A DNA stretch of 64,000 nucleotides from Segatella copri (GCF_026015295.1 NZ_JAPDUW010000001.1:1860001-1924000); one strand, 5' to 3'. Shown: positions 54,297-63,554, numbered from the stretch's first letter. Notes: a model not told the origin generated them from the sequence alone. A program made the numbers and translations.

Positions 54297-55505
54297 ATGT
54301 TATCAAAAGATAGTAAAATTTATATAGCAGGACACCACGGACTCGTGGGTTCTGCTATCTGGAATAACCTCAAGAAGAGAGGTTATAACAACCTGGTAGG
54401 TCGTTCTCACAAAGAACTCGACTTGACCGACCAGTATGCAGTAGAGAAGTTCTTTGACGAGGAAAAGCCTGATGCAGTAGTATTGGCTGCTGCCTTCGTG
54501 GGCGGTATCATGGCGAATTCATTGTATCGTGCAGACTTCATCATGCAGAACATGAAGATGCAATGCAACGTAATCAGCAACGCTTATTCTCATGGCGTGA
54601 AGAAGCTCCTCTTCCTGGGCTCTACCTGCATCTATCCTAAGAATGCACCGCAGCCTATGAGCGAAGATGTGCTCCTTACTTCTCCGCTGGAATATACCAA
54701 CGAGGAATATGCCATCGCCAAGATTGCCGGACTGAAGATGTGCGAGAGCTACAACCTTCAGTATGGTACCAACTATATCGCTGTGATGCCAACCAACCTC
54801 TATGGCCCTAACGATAACTTCCATCTGGAGAACAGCCACGTAATGCCTGCGATGATGCGCAAGATTTATCTTGCCAAACTCATCCACGATGGCGACTGGC
54901 ACAGCATCGAGGTGGATATGAACAAGCGCCCTATCAACCCTACTGATAAGCTCCGCGAAATCATCGGCGAGGGTAACGTAGACGGCAGCAACTCTCACGA
55001 GCGCATTCTGAAGGCGCTGGAGTTCTACGGCATCTACGACAACAAGGTAGTGCTTTGGGGAACAGGCAAACCATTGCGTGAATTCCTCTGGAGCGAGGAT
55101 ATGGCAGATGCCAGCGTTCACGTGCTCCTGAATGTAGATTTCAAGGACATCATCGGTATAGAGAAGTACAGTTCTGTATTCTATGGTGCCAAGGTAGATG
55201 GTGCTGTGGATAGAAACAACTCTGAGGGCCGTGGTGGCGCTATCCCTTCTCTTGGTGAGATTCGTAACTGCCACATCAACGTGGGTACCGGCAAGGAGCT
55301 CACCATCCGTGAACTTTCTGAACTTGTAGTAAAGGCAGTAGGTTTCGAAGGCGAAGTAGAGTTTGACGCCAGCAAGCCAGATGGAACCATGCGCAAGCTC
55401 ATCTCTGTAGATAAGCTCCACAGCCTCGGCTGGACGCATAAGGTAGAGATTGAGGATGGTGTGAAGAAACTCTTCGACTGGTATCAGGAGAGTCTGAAAG
55501 ACTAA
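54297..55505 (+). CDS. fcl: GDP-L-fucose synthase
   Basis: Epimerase-reductase that turns the Gmd product into GDP-fucose. 402 aa, about 80 longer than the E. coli enzyme. The core is standard: GHHGLVGSAIW, AAFVGGIMAN, LGSTCIYPKNAPQPM, EEYAIAKIAGLKM, and LWGTGKPLREFLW. Extra residues sit around 198-235 (a charged stretch before ILKAL) and around 285-315. Pairs with gmd for surface-glycan fucose. Confidence 0.95.
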   Translation: MLSKDSKIYIAGHHGLVGSAIWNNLKKRGYNNLVGRSHKELDLTDQYAVEKFFDEEKPDAVVLAAAFVGGIMANSLYRADFIMQNMKMQCNVISNAYSHGVKKLLFLGSTCIYPKNAPQPMSEDVLLTSPLEYTNEEYAIAKIAGLKMCESYNLQYGTNYIAVMPTNLYGPNDNFHLENSHVMPAMMRKIYLAKLIHDGDWHSIEVDMNKRPINPTDKLREIIGEGNVDGSNSHERILKALEFYGIYDNKVVLWGTGKPLREFLWSEDMADASVHVLLNVDFKDIIGIEKYSSVFYGAKVDGAVDRNNSEGRGGAIPSLGEIRNCHINVGTGKELTIRELSELVVKAVGFEGEVEFDASKPDGTMRKLISVDKLHSLGWTHKVEIEDGVKKLFDWYQESLKD

Positions 55506-55520
55506 TAAAGAATATCGACT

Positions 55521-56723
55521 ATGGATACAGAACAACTTTCTATGACCAAGAAAACCCTGGTGGGAGTACAATTCCTGTTTGTGGCTTTCGGTGCAACGGT
55601 TCTGGTGCCTCTTCTGATAGGCATCGATCCGGCAACGGCTCTCTTCACCGCTGGTGTAGGAACCTTTCTTTTTCACTTCATCACCAAGGGTAAGGTGCCT
55701 ATTTTCCTGGGCAGTTCCTTCGCCTTTATCGCCCCTATCATCGCTGCAACCAAGCAATGGGGACTGCCGGGAACAATCGCCGGACTAACCAGCGTTTCTC
55801 TGGTGTATTTCGTCATGAGCGCCCTAGTGAAATGGCAGGGCAAGAAACTGCTGGACAGGATTTTTCCTCCGGTAGTCATCGGTCCCGCCATCATCCTCAT
55901 CGGTCTCTCCCTTTCGGGCAGCGCTGTGGATATGGCAAAGACCAACTGGATTCTCGCCTTTGCATCGCTCATCACCGCTATCCTGGTGCTTACCTTCTGC
56001 AAGGGCTTGATGAAGCTGGTTCCTATCATTTCTGGGGTTATCGTGGGCTATGTCATCGCCATCTGCATGGGCGAGGTAGATTTCTCGGGCGTGGCAGCGG
56101 CATCATGGTTCTCCTGTCCTGTATCCTTCGATACCATCACCCATTTCTCCTGGGCTCCATTCCTCTATATGTTGCCCGTGGCAATAGCTCCGGTGCTGGA
56201 GCATATCGGCGATGTATATGTGGTGAGTGCCGTAGCCAAGAAGGATTTCGTGGCAGATCCGGGATTGCATCGCACGATGTTGGGCGATGGACTGGCATGT
56301 CTCTGTTCAGCCTTTCTGGGCGGACCTCCTGAGACCACTTATTCAGAGGTAACAGGTGCGATGTCTATCACCAAGGTAACGAGTCCTGCCGTGATTCGCA
56401 TATCCGCAGCCACCGCCATCTGTTTCTCCATCGTGGGCAAGTTGAGTGCTTTGTTGCAGAGCATTCCTCAGGCAGTTTTAGGTGGCATCATGCTGCTGCT
56501 TTTTGGAACCATCGCAAGTGTGGGCGTTCAGAATCTGATGCAGAACAAGGTAGACATGAATGAAACCCGCAATGTTATCATCATCTCTGTGATGCTGACG
56601 ATGGGCTTGGGTGGCGCCGTTCTCTCATCCGGTTCCTTCGCCATTTCCGGCATCGGTCTTTCCGCCGTCATCGGCGTAGTTCTCAACCTCGTTCTTCCTA
56701 AGACGAAGAAGAAAGAGGCATAA
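55521..56723 (+). CDS. uraA: Uracil permease (NCS2 family)
   Basis: 400 aa with about 14 membrane segments. The FLGSSFAFIAP and GGPPETTYSEVTGAM segments and the helix-8 Glu region VAIAPVLEHIGD are characteristic of UraA-type proton-uracil symporters. Follows fcl by 15 bp and ends in a strong terminator. Confidence 0.9.
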   Translation: MDTEQLSMTKKTLVGVQFLFVAFGATVLVPLLIGIDPATALFTAGVGTFLFHFITKGKVPIFLGSSFAFIAPIIAATKQWGLPGTIAGLTSVSLVYFVMSALVKWQGKKLLDRIFPPVVIGPAIILIGLSLSGSAVDMAKTNWILAFASLITAILVLTFCKGLMKLVPIISGVIVGYVIAICMGEVDFSGVAAASWFSCPVSFDTITHFSWAPFLYMLPVAIAPVLEHIGDVYVVSAVAKKDFVADPGLHRTMLGDGLACLCSAFLGGPPETTYSEVTGAMSITKVTSPAVIRISAATAICFSIVGKLSALLQSIPQAVLGGIMLLLFGTIASVGVQNLMQNKVDMNETRNVIIISVMLTMGLGGAVLSSGSFAISGIGLSAVIGVVLNLVLPKTKKKEA

Positions 56724-56729
56724 ATAAGG

Positions 56730-56776
56730 AAAAAGCTTTGAAAACGAGATTGTTTTCAAAGCTTTTTCTTTTTTTC
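56730..56776 (+). terminator. Intrinsic terminator after uraA
   Basis: A perfect 16-bp stem (56730-56745 with 56752-56767) with a 6-nt loop is followed by a T-rich run. Confidence 0.95.
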
Positions 56777-56889
56777 TTGCATCATTCGGAGTAAGCGGAT
56801 GAATTAGAACAAAAAGAGAGGTAAAACAAGGAATTTACCCTACTAAAACTGTTCTTTCAACTAAGAAAAGAAACATTTATACTTAGATA

Positions 56890-56985
56890 AAATCTCCGTT
56901 CATAGACGTTGAATGTCCGTTCAAAGACGTTGAACCGCCGTTCAAAGACGCTGAACCGCGGTTCAACGTCTATGAACGGAGATTT
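56890..56985. repeat. 21-bp palindromic array inside a 24-bp inverted repeat
   Basis: Four 21-bp units start at 56896, 56917, 56938 and 56959. Units 2 and 3 carry GTTCAA...TTGAAC dyads, and unit 4 is an inverted copy of the unit 1 type. As a result 56890-56913 and 56962-56985 are perfect 24-bp complements. It lies alone in the uraA-lipoprotein gap. The rest of 56777-57203 shows no gene. Confidence 0.92.
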
Positions 56986-57130
56986 CAATAGGGTTAAAGA
57001 ACATTTTATCCTATAATCAACCAAGACTTTTCCCGAGATTAACACATTATTAATACAAGAAGAAAGAAGGTAAGAGAGATGAAGAAAAGACGTTGTTTCT
57101 ATCTCGAACTAAACCGATTGTACAAGAAAA

Positions 57131-57161
57131 GCGTGCAAGCTACATCATGTCGCCTGCACGC
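57131..57161 (-). terminator. Probable terminator of the lipoprotein gene
   Basis: The 7-bp stem GCGTGCA/TGCACGC is followed on the minus strand by TTTTCTTG, about 45 bp after the lipoprotein stop codon. Confidence 0.6.
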
Positions 57162-57203
57162 ATCCTCTTTTATTTAATCGCGCTATGATATTATAATCGC
57201 TTT

Positions 57204-58599
57204 TTACAATCTCGCTCCGAATCTTGCGCTTGGCAATGGGGCGGCGAAGTAATAGTTCTGGTCGTTATTCTTATCCAGGAAATTCACCTGCTTCATGCCG
57301 AAGAATGGCAGACCTTGTGGGAAGAGACGGACAAAATCGGTTACACCTCCTGAGAGAGCAGGACTGCCTGCCTGATAATCGAAATTCCAACTCTTGTCGA
57401 ATGCCAATGGGAGCACCCTGGGCTACATCATCAATTTCGCAATTGATGTTCATCTTCTCGCTCTGCTTGAAACTCTTGAAGAGAGGGTTGAGCTGACCAG
57501 CCACGCTGCTCTTGATATCGGTATCAAACCAGATGCCGAGCTCTGCATCCTTCGCCATCTGCGCTACGCCTGTCTCTGTAGATGCAAAGTAGTAGTTTGG
57601 TGTAAGACGACTGTGCTCCATATCAGCACCATCCTTCTTTGGCTGCTTCAGTCCGAAACGGGAATCGTAGATGAGGTTGTTCACGAAGACTGGCTTCGCT
57701 GCCTTCTCTACCCAGACAGAACCACCCTTTTTGTTTTTGGAACGGCGCCAGCCGCAGTTGATGATGGTATTGTTATAGGCGGTCATCTCGGTGAGAGGAA
57801 TCACCTCGCTATTGCCGGCATTAGAAAGTTTGAAGGCGTTGGTGCAGGCATTGTAGATGATGTTGTTGGCTACATCAATCTTGCAACCTGCCTTTACGTT
57901 GATGGCCTCGCCACCATCGGCTGCATTTCCGCTATCGGCAAAGATATTGTTGATAATCACGCCGTTACCACCTGTAAAATAAGTCTGGTCGTTGTAGTTG
58001 TCATGGAAGAAACTGTTTGCCATCACAAACTTGCCGTTTACATTACAGAAGTGGAAGGCTGGCACACCGCCATCGATAGTGGTCTTGAAAAGCTTGTTCT
58101 GGAAAGAAGCAGAACTCTCGGTAGGAGTAGCACCGGCATAGGCCACATCTACGTGGTTGAGCACCACCTCTTCTGAATTGTAGCCGCAGATGATGCCGCC
58201 CCAATCGGCTGGTTTCTTGGTATCAGAAGTGATGGTAACTGGCTTCTCGGCGGTTCCCAGACAATAGAGATTGCCCAATACCACGATTTCTACCGGTACC
58301 TGAACCTCTGATTTGCAGGTAACAGTTACGCCCGGCTCGATGTAGAGCGATGTTCCTACAGGAATCTCCACGCTCTCGCTGAGGGTAGTATCCTTGCTCC
58401 AAACCAGAGAGCCTTTAGGATATTCTGCCACCTTCGTTGTGATGATATCCTTAGAACCCTGGTTCTCATTGCCATCACTTCCATTACCGCCATTATTCAC
58501 GTAATCGTATGGATTGATATTATCGTTCTCGCAAGATGTGGAGAACATTGCAGCTGCTGCCATCAACAGCAAAGCAGCAAAAGTATTTATCTTTTTCAT
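57204..58599 (-). pseudogene. Surface beta-helix lipoprotein with a C-terminal frameshift
   Basis: Signal peptide with lipobox STSC (Cys23), a Gly/Asn-rich linker, then a region of short beta strands (TSLYIEPGVTV, DWGGIICGY, GVIINNIFADSGN, KIDVANNIIYN) that reads like a right-handed parallel beta-helix. The frame is intact to about residue 397. At 57409-57411 (a CCC run on the minus strand) a one-base shift moves the natural C-terminus, AFDKSWNFDYQAG...SARFGARL, into another frame; in frame 1 translation instead ends at 57271 after an unrelated tail. Last of a phosphatase-TonB receptor-lipoprotein set, probably its surface partner. The shift may be a real mutation or a sequencing error. Confidence 0.82.
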
Positions 58600-58601
58600 T
58601 T

Positions 58602-58660
58602 CTTCTTTTTTTACCTTTTTACTTTTTTACCTTTTTTACCTTTAAAAGCCTTTTTACCTT
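58602..58660 (-). repeat. GGTAAAAA-type repeat after the TonB receptor
   Basis: In sense orientation, units of AAAGGTAAAAA and GTAAAAAG repeat from the receptor stop to the lipoprotein start, leaving AAGAAG just before its ATG as a possible ribosome site. Confidence 0.8.
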
Positions 58661-61462
58661 TTAAAGTTTGTATCTTACTCCCAGCAGGAAGGTTCTGCCA
58701 TACTGATAAGTTCCCACGATGGTCTTATCGCTCTTCTGGCCCTCATACTCCAGGTTGCTTTTGTTCATGGTCTTCAAGTATCTCTCACGCTTGGCATCAA
58801 GCAGATTGTTTGCCTTGAAGAAGATGGAGATGCCGTTCTTGAATTGCTTCTCGGCACTCAGGTCGAGACCGAACATCGCCTTATCCCACTGGTCGGCATC
58901 CTTGAAGGGAGAAACCAGGGCAAGCTTGGTGCCCGTGAAGGAAGAGGCCAGCTGCGCATTCCAGCCATTCTCCGTATCCTTATATAATAAGGAGATGTTG
59001 GCGGTATGAGGAGCCTGGTTAACCAGCGGACGGGTCTGGGTTACACCCGTCTTATACTCGGCACTACCCTCCTGGTACTCACGCTTCGAGGTGGTGATTT
59101 CAGAATGGGTGTAAGTATAATTCGCCTTTACTCCGAAGTGGCGGATGTACTTGATCACATCGATTTCGAAGCCCATGTTCTTGGCATTACCCAGGTTATC
59201 AGGCATGTAATAGGCATCGGTTCCGGCTCCAATCTTGCCATCCGATGTTACGAACACCTGTTCTATAGGGTCTTTCAGATACTTATAGAATACGCCGGCA
59301 AGAATCTGTTCGGTCTTGCTTGGGAACCACTCCCAGCGCAGGTCGATGTTGTCGATGCGGGCACGCTTCAGGTTTGGATTACCCTTTTCCTGATACTCCT
59401 CGCCCTGAATCTGATAAGGCACTATCTCGTAGAAGCCCGGACGGTTGATGGAGCGATAGTAAGAGAGACGCACGTTCATCTTCTTGGTTGGCGTCCACTT
59501 AATGGATGCCGATGGCAGATAATCCCAGTAGCTCTGCTCGCCCACCTGTCCCATATTGCGGAAGTGCTGGAGCATGGTGTAAATCTGGTTGGTATGCTCG
59601 GCACGGAAACCGGCATTCAGTTCGCCCACCTCGCTCTTCAGGGTTACCATGGCATAGGCTCCGCCGATGTGCTCCTTGGAATCGTAGTTGAGCTGCGAAG
59701 CCTGAGAATAAGGAGTCTTGCAAACCCAATCGATGTGAGCAAACTGGTCTATTCCGTTGCCATCCAATCGCTGCGAGATGTCGGCAGGATTGAAGATGTA
59801 AGAATAATATCTGTTGCTGCGTTCCTTTCTGCGATACTGCGCGCCCGCCTTCCAGAGTGCTTCCACATCGTTGGCGAAATGGGTATCGTAAGAGAGGTTG
59901 ATGTAACCCGCCCAGTCGGTATCCTTGTTGTGCTGGAATCGGCGTTCGGCACTCTTAGGCAGGGTCTTGGTGATGTTCTTGTCGCCTTCCCAGATGGAAC
60001 CCGAAACGGCATCGCCGCCATTCTCAGCTTTTCTGCTCACGGTATTCGTCAGGGTAACGTAAGTTCTGTCCGGATCTTCCTCCTTAGCCTGCGAGAATAC
60101 GCCCGACCAATCTACGGTAAAATCCTTGGTAAGATGATGCGTACCCTTCAGGTTGGTGGCGAAGATGCTCTGGGTGGTTGAGAGAGAGCGCACCTCATCG
60201 TCCTGGGTGTAGCTGTCGGCTCCGATGTATTCGGTATTGACGCTATTGTTGTATCTGGTGCCCTTGGAATTGGTGCGCACATACATATTGTACCATTCCA
60301 GCTTGTGGCCAGGCAGGGTTAAATCTATCTTGGCATGAGCACCCGTGGTAAGGTCGTGAATGCTGTAGTAGCGATGCTGCAGATTGGAAATGTACATGGC
60401 CTGCTCGCCCGAAGCCATCTTTACGGAATTGTAGGTGCGCTCGGTGCCACGGAAAACATTCTGCACGCTTCCGGCAAGCATCACGCCCAGGCGGTCGTTC
60501 CAGAAGCGGTTGCCGATGCTCAGACCTCCTATGAAGTTAGGAGCAGGAAGAGAATGGCTCTTCAACTGAACAGGACCGTTCTTGAAATCGCTCATCTGTG
60601 CCTTATAGTCTTTTCCGAAAGCCTCGTAAGGAGATTTCTTTGTATAATCAGAGCGATTGCTGGTAAGATAATCTCTGCCATCCTTCCAGAAATAATCACT
60701 TGCTCCGATGGCTGAATTTGCCTGAATCTGGAAGCGGGATGGGGCATCCTTCATCACCATATCAACCACGCCGCCGGCTGCATCGCCTTCCATATCAGCC
60801 GTCAAAGACTTAGATACCACCAGGCGATCCATCAAATCAGAAGGGAAGATATTCAAAGGGATGTAACGGTTTTTATCATCCGGACTAGGAATCTTTACGC
60901 CGTTCACCAGGGTGTAGTTGTAGCGCTTGTCCATGCCTCGGAGGATGGCGTAGGAAGCCTCGCCCGATGCATCACGCTCCATGGTTACACCCGATACTCG
61001 CTGCAAAACGCTCGCCACGTTGACATCAGGCGAAAGCTGGATGCTCTGCTGGCTCATCACGTTGAGCACGTTGCCGGCATTCTTCACGGTTTCTATAGCA
61101 CTTCGGTCGCTGCGGTATTCACGATGACCGGTAACCACCACTTCGCCCAACTGCTTCAAGTCTTCATCCATCGGAATATCCACCTTGTCTTTCTTTGCCA
61201 CATCCACTACCATCTCCCTGGTCTTGTAAGACATGTAGGAAACGATGATGGTCACCTTGCCTTTATCAGGCAATTCATGCAGGGTGAAAGTACCATCGAG
61301 TCCGGTGGTGGTACTCACGTTGGGCAGCTCCTTTACTCGGATTACGGTTCCGATGAGGGGTTCGCCCGTTTTGTTATCCTTGACTATACCATCCAGCGTA
61401 TGTGCCTGGATGGCGGTAGTCGCTGCGGCAAGAAGCGCCGCACTCAGTAAAATTCTTTTCAT
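58661..61462 (-). CDS. TonB-dependent outer membrane receptor
   Basis: 933 aa. Signal peptide (1-20), a CarboxypepD-regulatory-like domain (about 21-105), a plug domain (about 118-240, with the conserved DVNVASVLQRVSGV and GVVDMVMKDAP), and a beta-barrel of about 690 residues ending in an aromatic-rich RTFLLGVRYKL. Not SusC-long. Partner genes are the secreted phosphatase upstream and the lipoprotein downstream, suggesting uptake of a phosphate-bearing or phosphatase-released compound; this is inference. Confidence 0.93.
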   Translation of the reverse strand: MKRILLSAALLAAATTAIQAHTLDGIVKDNKTGEPLIGTVIRVKELPNVSTTTGLDGTFTLHELPDKGKVTIIVSYMSYKTREMVVDVAKKDKVDIPMDEDLKQLGEVVVTGHREYRSDRSAIETVKNAGNVLNVMSQQSIQLSPDVNVASVLQRVSGVTMERDASGEASYAILRGMDKRYNYTLVNGVKIPSPDDKNRYIPLNIFPSDLMDRLVVSKSLTADMEGDAAGGVVDMVMKDAPSRFQIQANSAIGASDYFWKDGRDYLTSNRSDYTKKSPYEAFGKDYKAQMSDFKNGPVQLKSHSLPAPNFIGGLSIGNRFWNDRLGVMLAGSVQNVFRGTERTYNSVKMASGEQAMYISNLQHRYYSIHDLTTGAHAKIDLTLPGHKLEWYNMYVRTNSKGTRYNNSVNTEYIGADSYTQDDEVRSLSTTQSIFATNLKGTHHLTKDFTVDWSGVFSQAKEEDPDRTYVTLTNTVSRKAENGGDAVSGSIWEGDKNITKTLPKSAERRFQHNKDTDWAGYINLSYDTHFANDVEALWKAGAQYRRKERSNRYYSYIFNPADISQRLDGNGIDQFAHIDWVCKTPYSQASQLNYDSKEHIGGAYAMVTLKSEVGELNAGFRAEHTNQIYTMLQHFRNMGQVGEQSYWDYLPSASIKWTPTKKMNVRLSYYRSINRPGFYEIVPYQIQGEEYQEKGNPNLKRARIDNIDLRWEWFPSKTEQILAGVFYKYLKDPIEQVFVTSDGKIGAGTDAYYMPDNLGNAKNMGFEIDVIKYIRHFGVKANYTYTHSEITTSKREYQEGSAEYKTGVTQTRPLVNQAPHTANISLLYKDTENGWNAQLASSFTGTKLALVSPFKDADQWDKAMFGLDLSAEKQFKNGISIFFKANNLLDAKRERYLKTMNKSNLEYEGQKSDKTIVGTYQYGRTFLLGVRYKL

Positions 61463-61505
61463 CTATATCGCTATTGAAATCTTCATTCGTTTCTTTTCGC
61501 AAAAA

Positions 61506-61535
61506 AGTTTCTTTTACCTTTTTACTTTTTTACCT
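61506..61535 (-). repeat. GGTAAAAA-type repeat at the phosphatase 3' end
   Basis: The repeat forms the last codons (LKVKK) and stop of the phosphatase gene and continues past it, so it has spread into or arisen from coding sequence. Confidence 0.75.
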
Positions 61536-62595
61536 TTAAAACCGTGTGGATGATTTTTCCATCCTTGTCAATCATCGACATTCTGAGCTGCTTCTTATCT
61601 ACGGTAAATACAGAGAAACCATCGGCAGGACTGCAGAACACGGTGCCATCGATAGGCTTCACAGGACGAGCCAGAGATGAAGAGGAATTGACTACGTAGT
61701 CGATGTTGTCGCCCTTCTTCCGGATGTGCTGGAAGTTGTGGATGTGACCGCAGGCATAAATCGCCACATTATTATATTTATGGAGGATAGGAAGGAGGCG
61801 CTTCTGCATGTCAAGGCGCTCATTTTCCTTCTTCGTGGTGTAGGCGTAGATAGGATGATGGCCTACCACGATGACCCAGTCTTCCTTGGCATTCTTCAGG
61901 GTTTCGTCGAGCCAGGAGAGCTGAGCCTCAGCATCCTGCTTGCCGGCATCAGGATATTTTTCTGACGCCTTGCGATAAGAATCGATTAGAGGTGTGGTGT
62001 CGAGGAAGATGACACGCACGGTGGTTCCCTTGTGGTCGAACACCTTGGTGTAATATTTGGCTGGCATCATCCAGCGGCGGCTCACCTTGCCGTAGTCCAT
62101 AAAAGCCTGGGTATTACCACGATACTCATGGTTGCCGCAAACCGGGAACCAGTCGAGCATCAGGTCGGGATGAGAATAAACATATTCGTAATTGGTAAGC
62201 CACAGAGGGTCCTGGGTAGAAGCCACGCCATTGAAATGGTGGATGTCGCCCACGGCAAGTACGCATTCAGGATCTACCGTACCCGCCATCTCGCCCATCA
62301 GTTCGGCGATAGGCTTCTGGTCGTAGTAGCCGTTGCGGCCCATGTCATTGGTCATGTAGAGGGTGATTTCGCCCTTCAGTTTCTGCCATTCGGCAGCATT
62401 CGCCTTCCAGTTTGGATTCTGCGGAATGGCGGTTGCTGCACTCTGAGAACAGGTTGTTAATGCTGCGTTTTGCGCCTGTGCAGTCAAGCCTCCGCCCAAC
62501 AATAAAGCCGAAGCCAAAACTACAGTAGCTACTCTACCTTTCATCATAGCAAAGCCATTCATGCTGCTATGCTTACCCGATACTTTCTTTTCCAT
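61522..62595 (-). CDS. Secreted calcineurin-like (purple acid type) phosphatase
   Basis: 357 aa. Signal peptide within 1-42 after an unusually long basic N-terminus. Metal motifs GDIHHFNG near 116, GNHEYRG near 154, GHHPIYAY near 248 and GHIHNFQH near 285 follow the metallophosphoesterase order of tartrate-resistant acid phosphatases. Periplasmic or exported phosphomonoesterase. First of the phosphatase-receptor-lipoprotein set, with its own promoter and a CCCCGAAAGGGG hairpin in its leader. Confidence 0.9.
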   Translation of the reverse strand: MEKKVSGKHSSMNGFAMMKGRVATVVLASALLLGGGLTAQAQNAALTTCSQSAATAIPQNPNWKANAAEWQKLKGEITLYMTNDMGRNGYYDQKPIAELMGEMAGTVDPECVLAVGDIHHFNGVASTQDPLWLTNYEYVYSHPDLMLDWFPVCGNHEYRGNTQAFMDYGKVSRRWMMPAKYYTKVFDHKGTTVRVIFLDTTPLIDSYRKASEKYPDAGKQDAEAQLSWLDETLKNAKEDWVIVVGHHPIYAYTTKKENERLDMQKRLLPILHKYNNVAIYACGHIHNFQHIRKKGDNIDYVVNSSSSLARPVKPIDGTVFCSPADGFSVFTVDKKQLRMSMIDKDGKIIHTVLKVKK

Positions 62596-62633
62596 TTTTT
62601 CTTTATCTGACTATAATACTTTTATTAAAGATT

Positions 62634-62645
62634 TCCCCTTTCGGG
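62634..62645 (-). promoter_or_regulatory. GNRA-loop hairpin in the phosphatase leader
   Basis: Minus-strand CCCC-GAAA-GGGG, about 40 bp upstream of the ATG and downstream of the -7 box. A small stable hairpin in the 5' UTR. Confidence 0.45.
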
Positions 62646-62669
62646 GTAATACCTGTTAAATTTCGGGTG

Positions 62670-62677
62670 CAAAGGTA
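62670..62677 (-). promoter_or_regulatory. Phosphatase-operon promoter -7 element
   Basis: The minus strand reads TACCTTTG followed by CA, 74 bp before the ATG. Confidence 0.65.
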
Positions 62678-62801
62678 AGGATATTATGTGTCAATGAGGT
62701 TACAAGGATTTTAATTAGCAGATAAAAGATACTACAATTTTGTTACAGGAGTTTTCCCGATTCTTTTAGGGAAAATCATACGCTGGTTTATGGTTTTCCC
62801 C

Positions 62802-62832
62802 TTGTTGTTTTCAGCTATTCTCTCTATCTTTG
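62802..62832 (+). promoter_or_regulatory. Promoter of the Spy/CpxP-like gene
   Basis: TTG (62802-62804), exactly 20 bp, TATCTTTG (62825-62832), then CA; 84 bp before the ATG. Confidence 0.75.
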
Positions 62833-62916
62833 CACCATCAAAAAGTTGATAGCGGCACCAAGTAGCCTCTTCAATTAAAATAAATGCAGTAATAACCCTT
62901 TAAAGAGAAGATCGTT

Positions 62917-63474
62917 ATGAAAAGAATGATTATGACATTGGTAGCAGTATGGATGATGATTACATCTATGAATGCTCAGAGACTGACAAATATTCAGGCA
63001 GAAGCCCGTTTTATCACAGATAAGATGGTGGTGGAACTGGGATTGAGCAGCGTTCAGCGCAACAGCATCCTGAACATCAATCTCAATTATCTCAATGGCA
63101 TCCGCAGCTATCGCGACATTGATGCCTACGGCTGGCATTACCGCAACAAGCAGCTCAAGCGCATGATGACCGCCAGACAATGGAAGAGATTCAAGGACTC
63201 TTATTATTTCTATCGCCCTATCGGCTGGCAGAATCATGTGTATGTTCACCATATTTACACCAAGTATCCAAAGCATAACTGGGGACACGACAAGCGCCGC
63301 CCTCGCCCTGAGTGCAGCTACGGAAGACCAGGATGGCCAGGCGGAACCCATGTAACCTATGAACCAGGAAAGCCAGACAAGCATCACAAACATCACAAAC
63401 ACGACAAGAAGTGGAAGCACGACAAGAAGAAGTGGAAGCACGATAGAGATTGGGATGACGATGATGATGATTGA
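62917..63474 (+). CDS. Secreted Spy/CpxP-like protein with His/Lys and poly-Asp tail
   Basis: 185 aa. Signal peptide 1-20 ending MNAQ. A short helical region (about 22-100, LTNIQAEARFITDKMVVELGLSS...LKRMMTARQWKRFKDSYY) has the spacing of LTxxQ-type periplasmic proteins. The last third is extreme in composition: HHKHHKHDKKWKHDKKKWKHD repeats ending in six Asp. The tail could bind metal or a polyanion. Divergent from the phosphatase operon; single gene with its own promoter. Confidence 0.7.
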   Translation: MKRMIMTLVAVWMMITSMNAQRLTNIQAEARFITDKMVVELGLSSVQRNSILNINLNYLNGIRSYRDIDAYGWHYRNKQLKRMMTARQWKRFKDSYYFYRPIGWQNHVYVHHIYTKYPKHNWGHDKRRPRPECSYGRPGWPGGTHVTYEPGKPDKHHKHHKHDKKWKHDKKKWKHDRDWDDDDDD

Positions 63475-63533
63475 GATAATGATTGAGATAATGACTAAGA
63501 TTAAGACTGGGATTAAGACTGAGATTAAGACAA
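63470..63533 (+). repeat. 12-13 bp tandem repeats after the Spy-like gene
   Basis: GATTGAGATAAT occurs twice, followed by three GACTGRGATTAA-type units. It starts in the stop codon region and continues the GAT-rich end of the gene. Confidence 0.7.
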
Positions 63534-63554
63534 ACATTCGATGATAAAACAGAA

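Noticed and set aside
56857..57045. 62-codon minus-strand frame with a heptapeptide repeat
   Set aside because: It is the translation of the 21-bp DNA array; no start signal, promoter or family, and composition follows the repeat.
57404..57416. Programmed frameshift in the lipoprotein gene
   Set aside because: No slippery heptamer or downstream structure is evident; a mutation or sequencing error explains it better.
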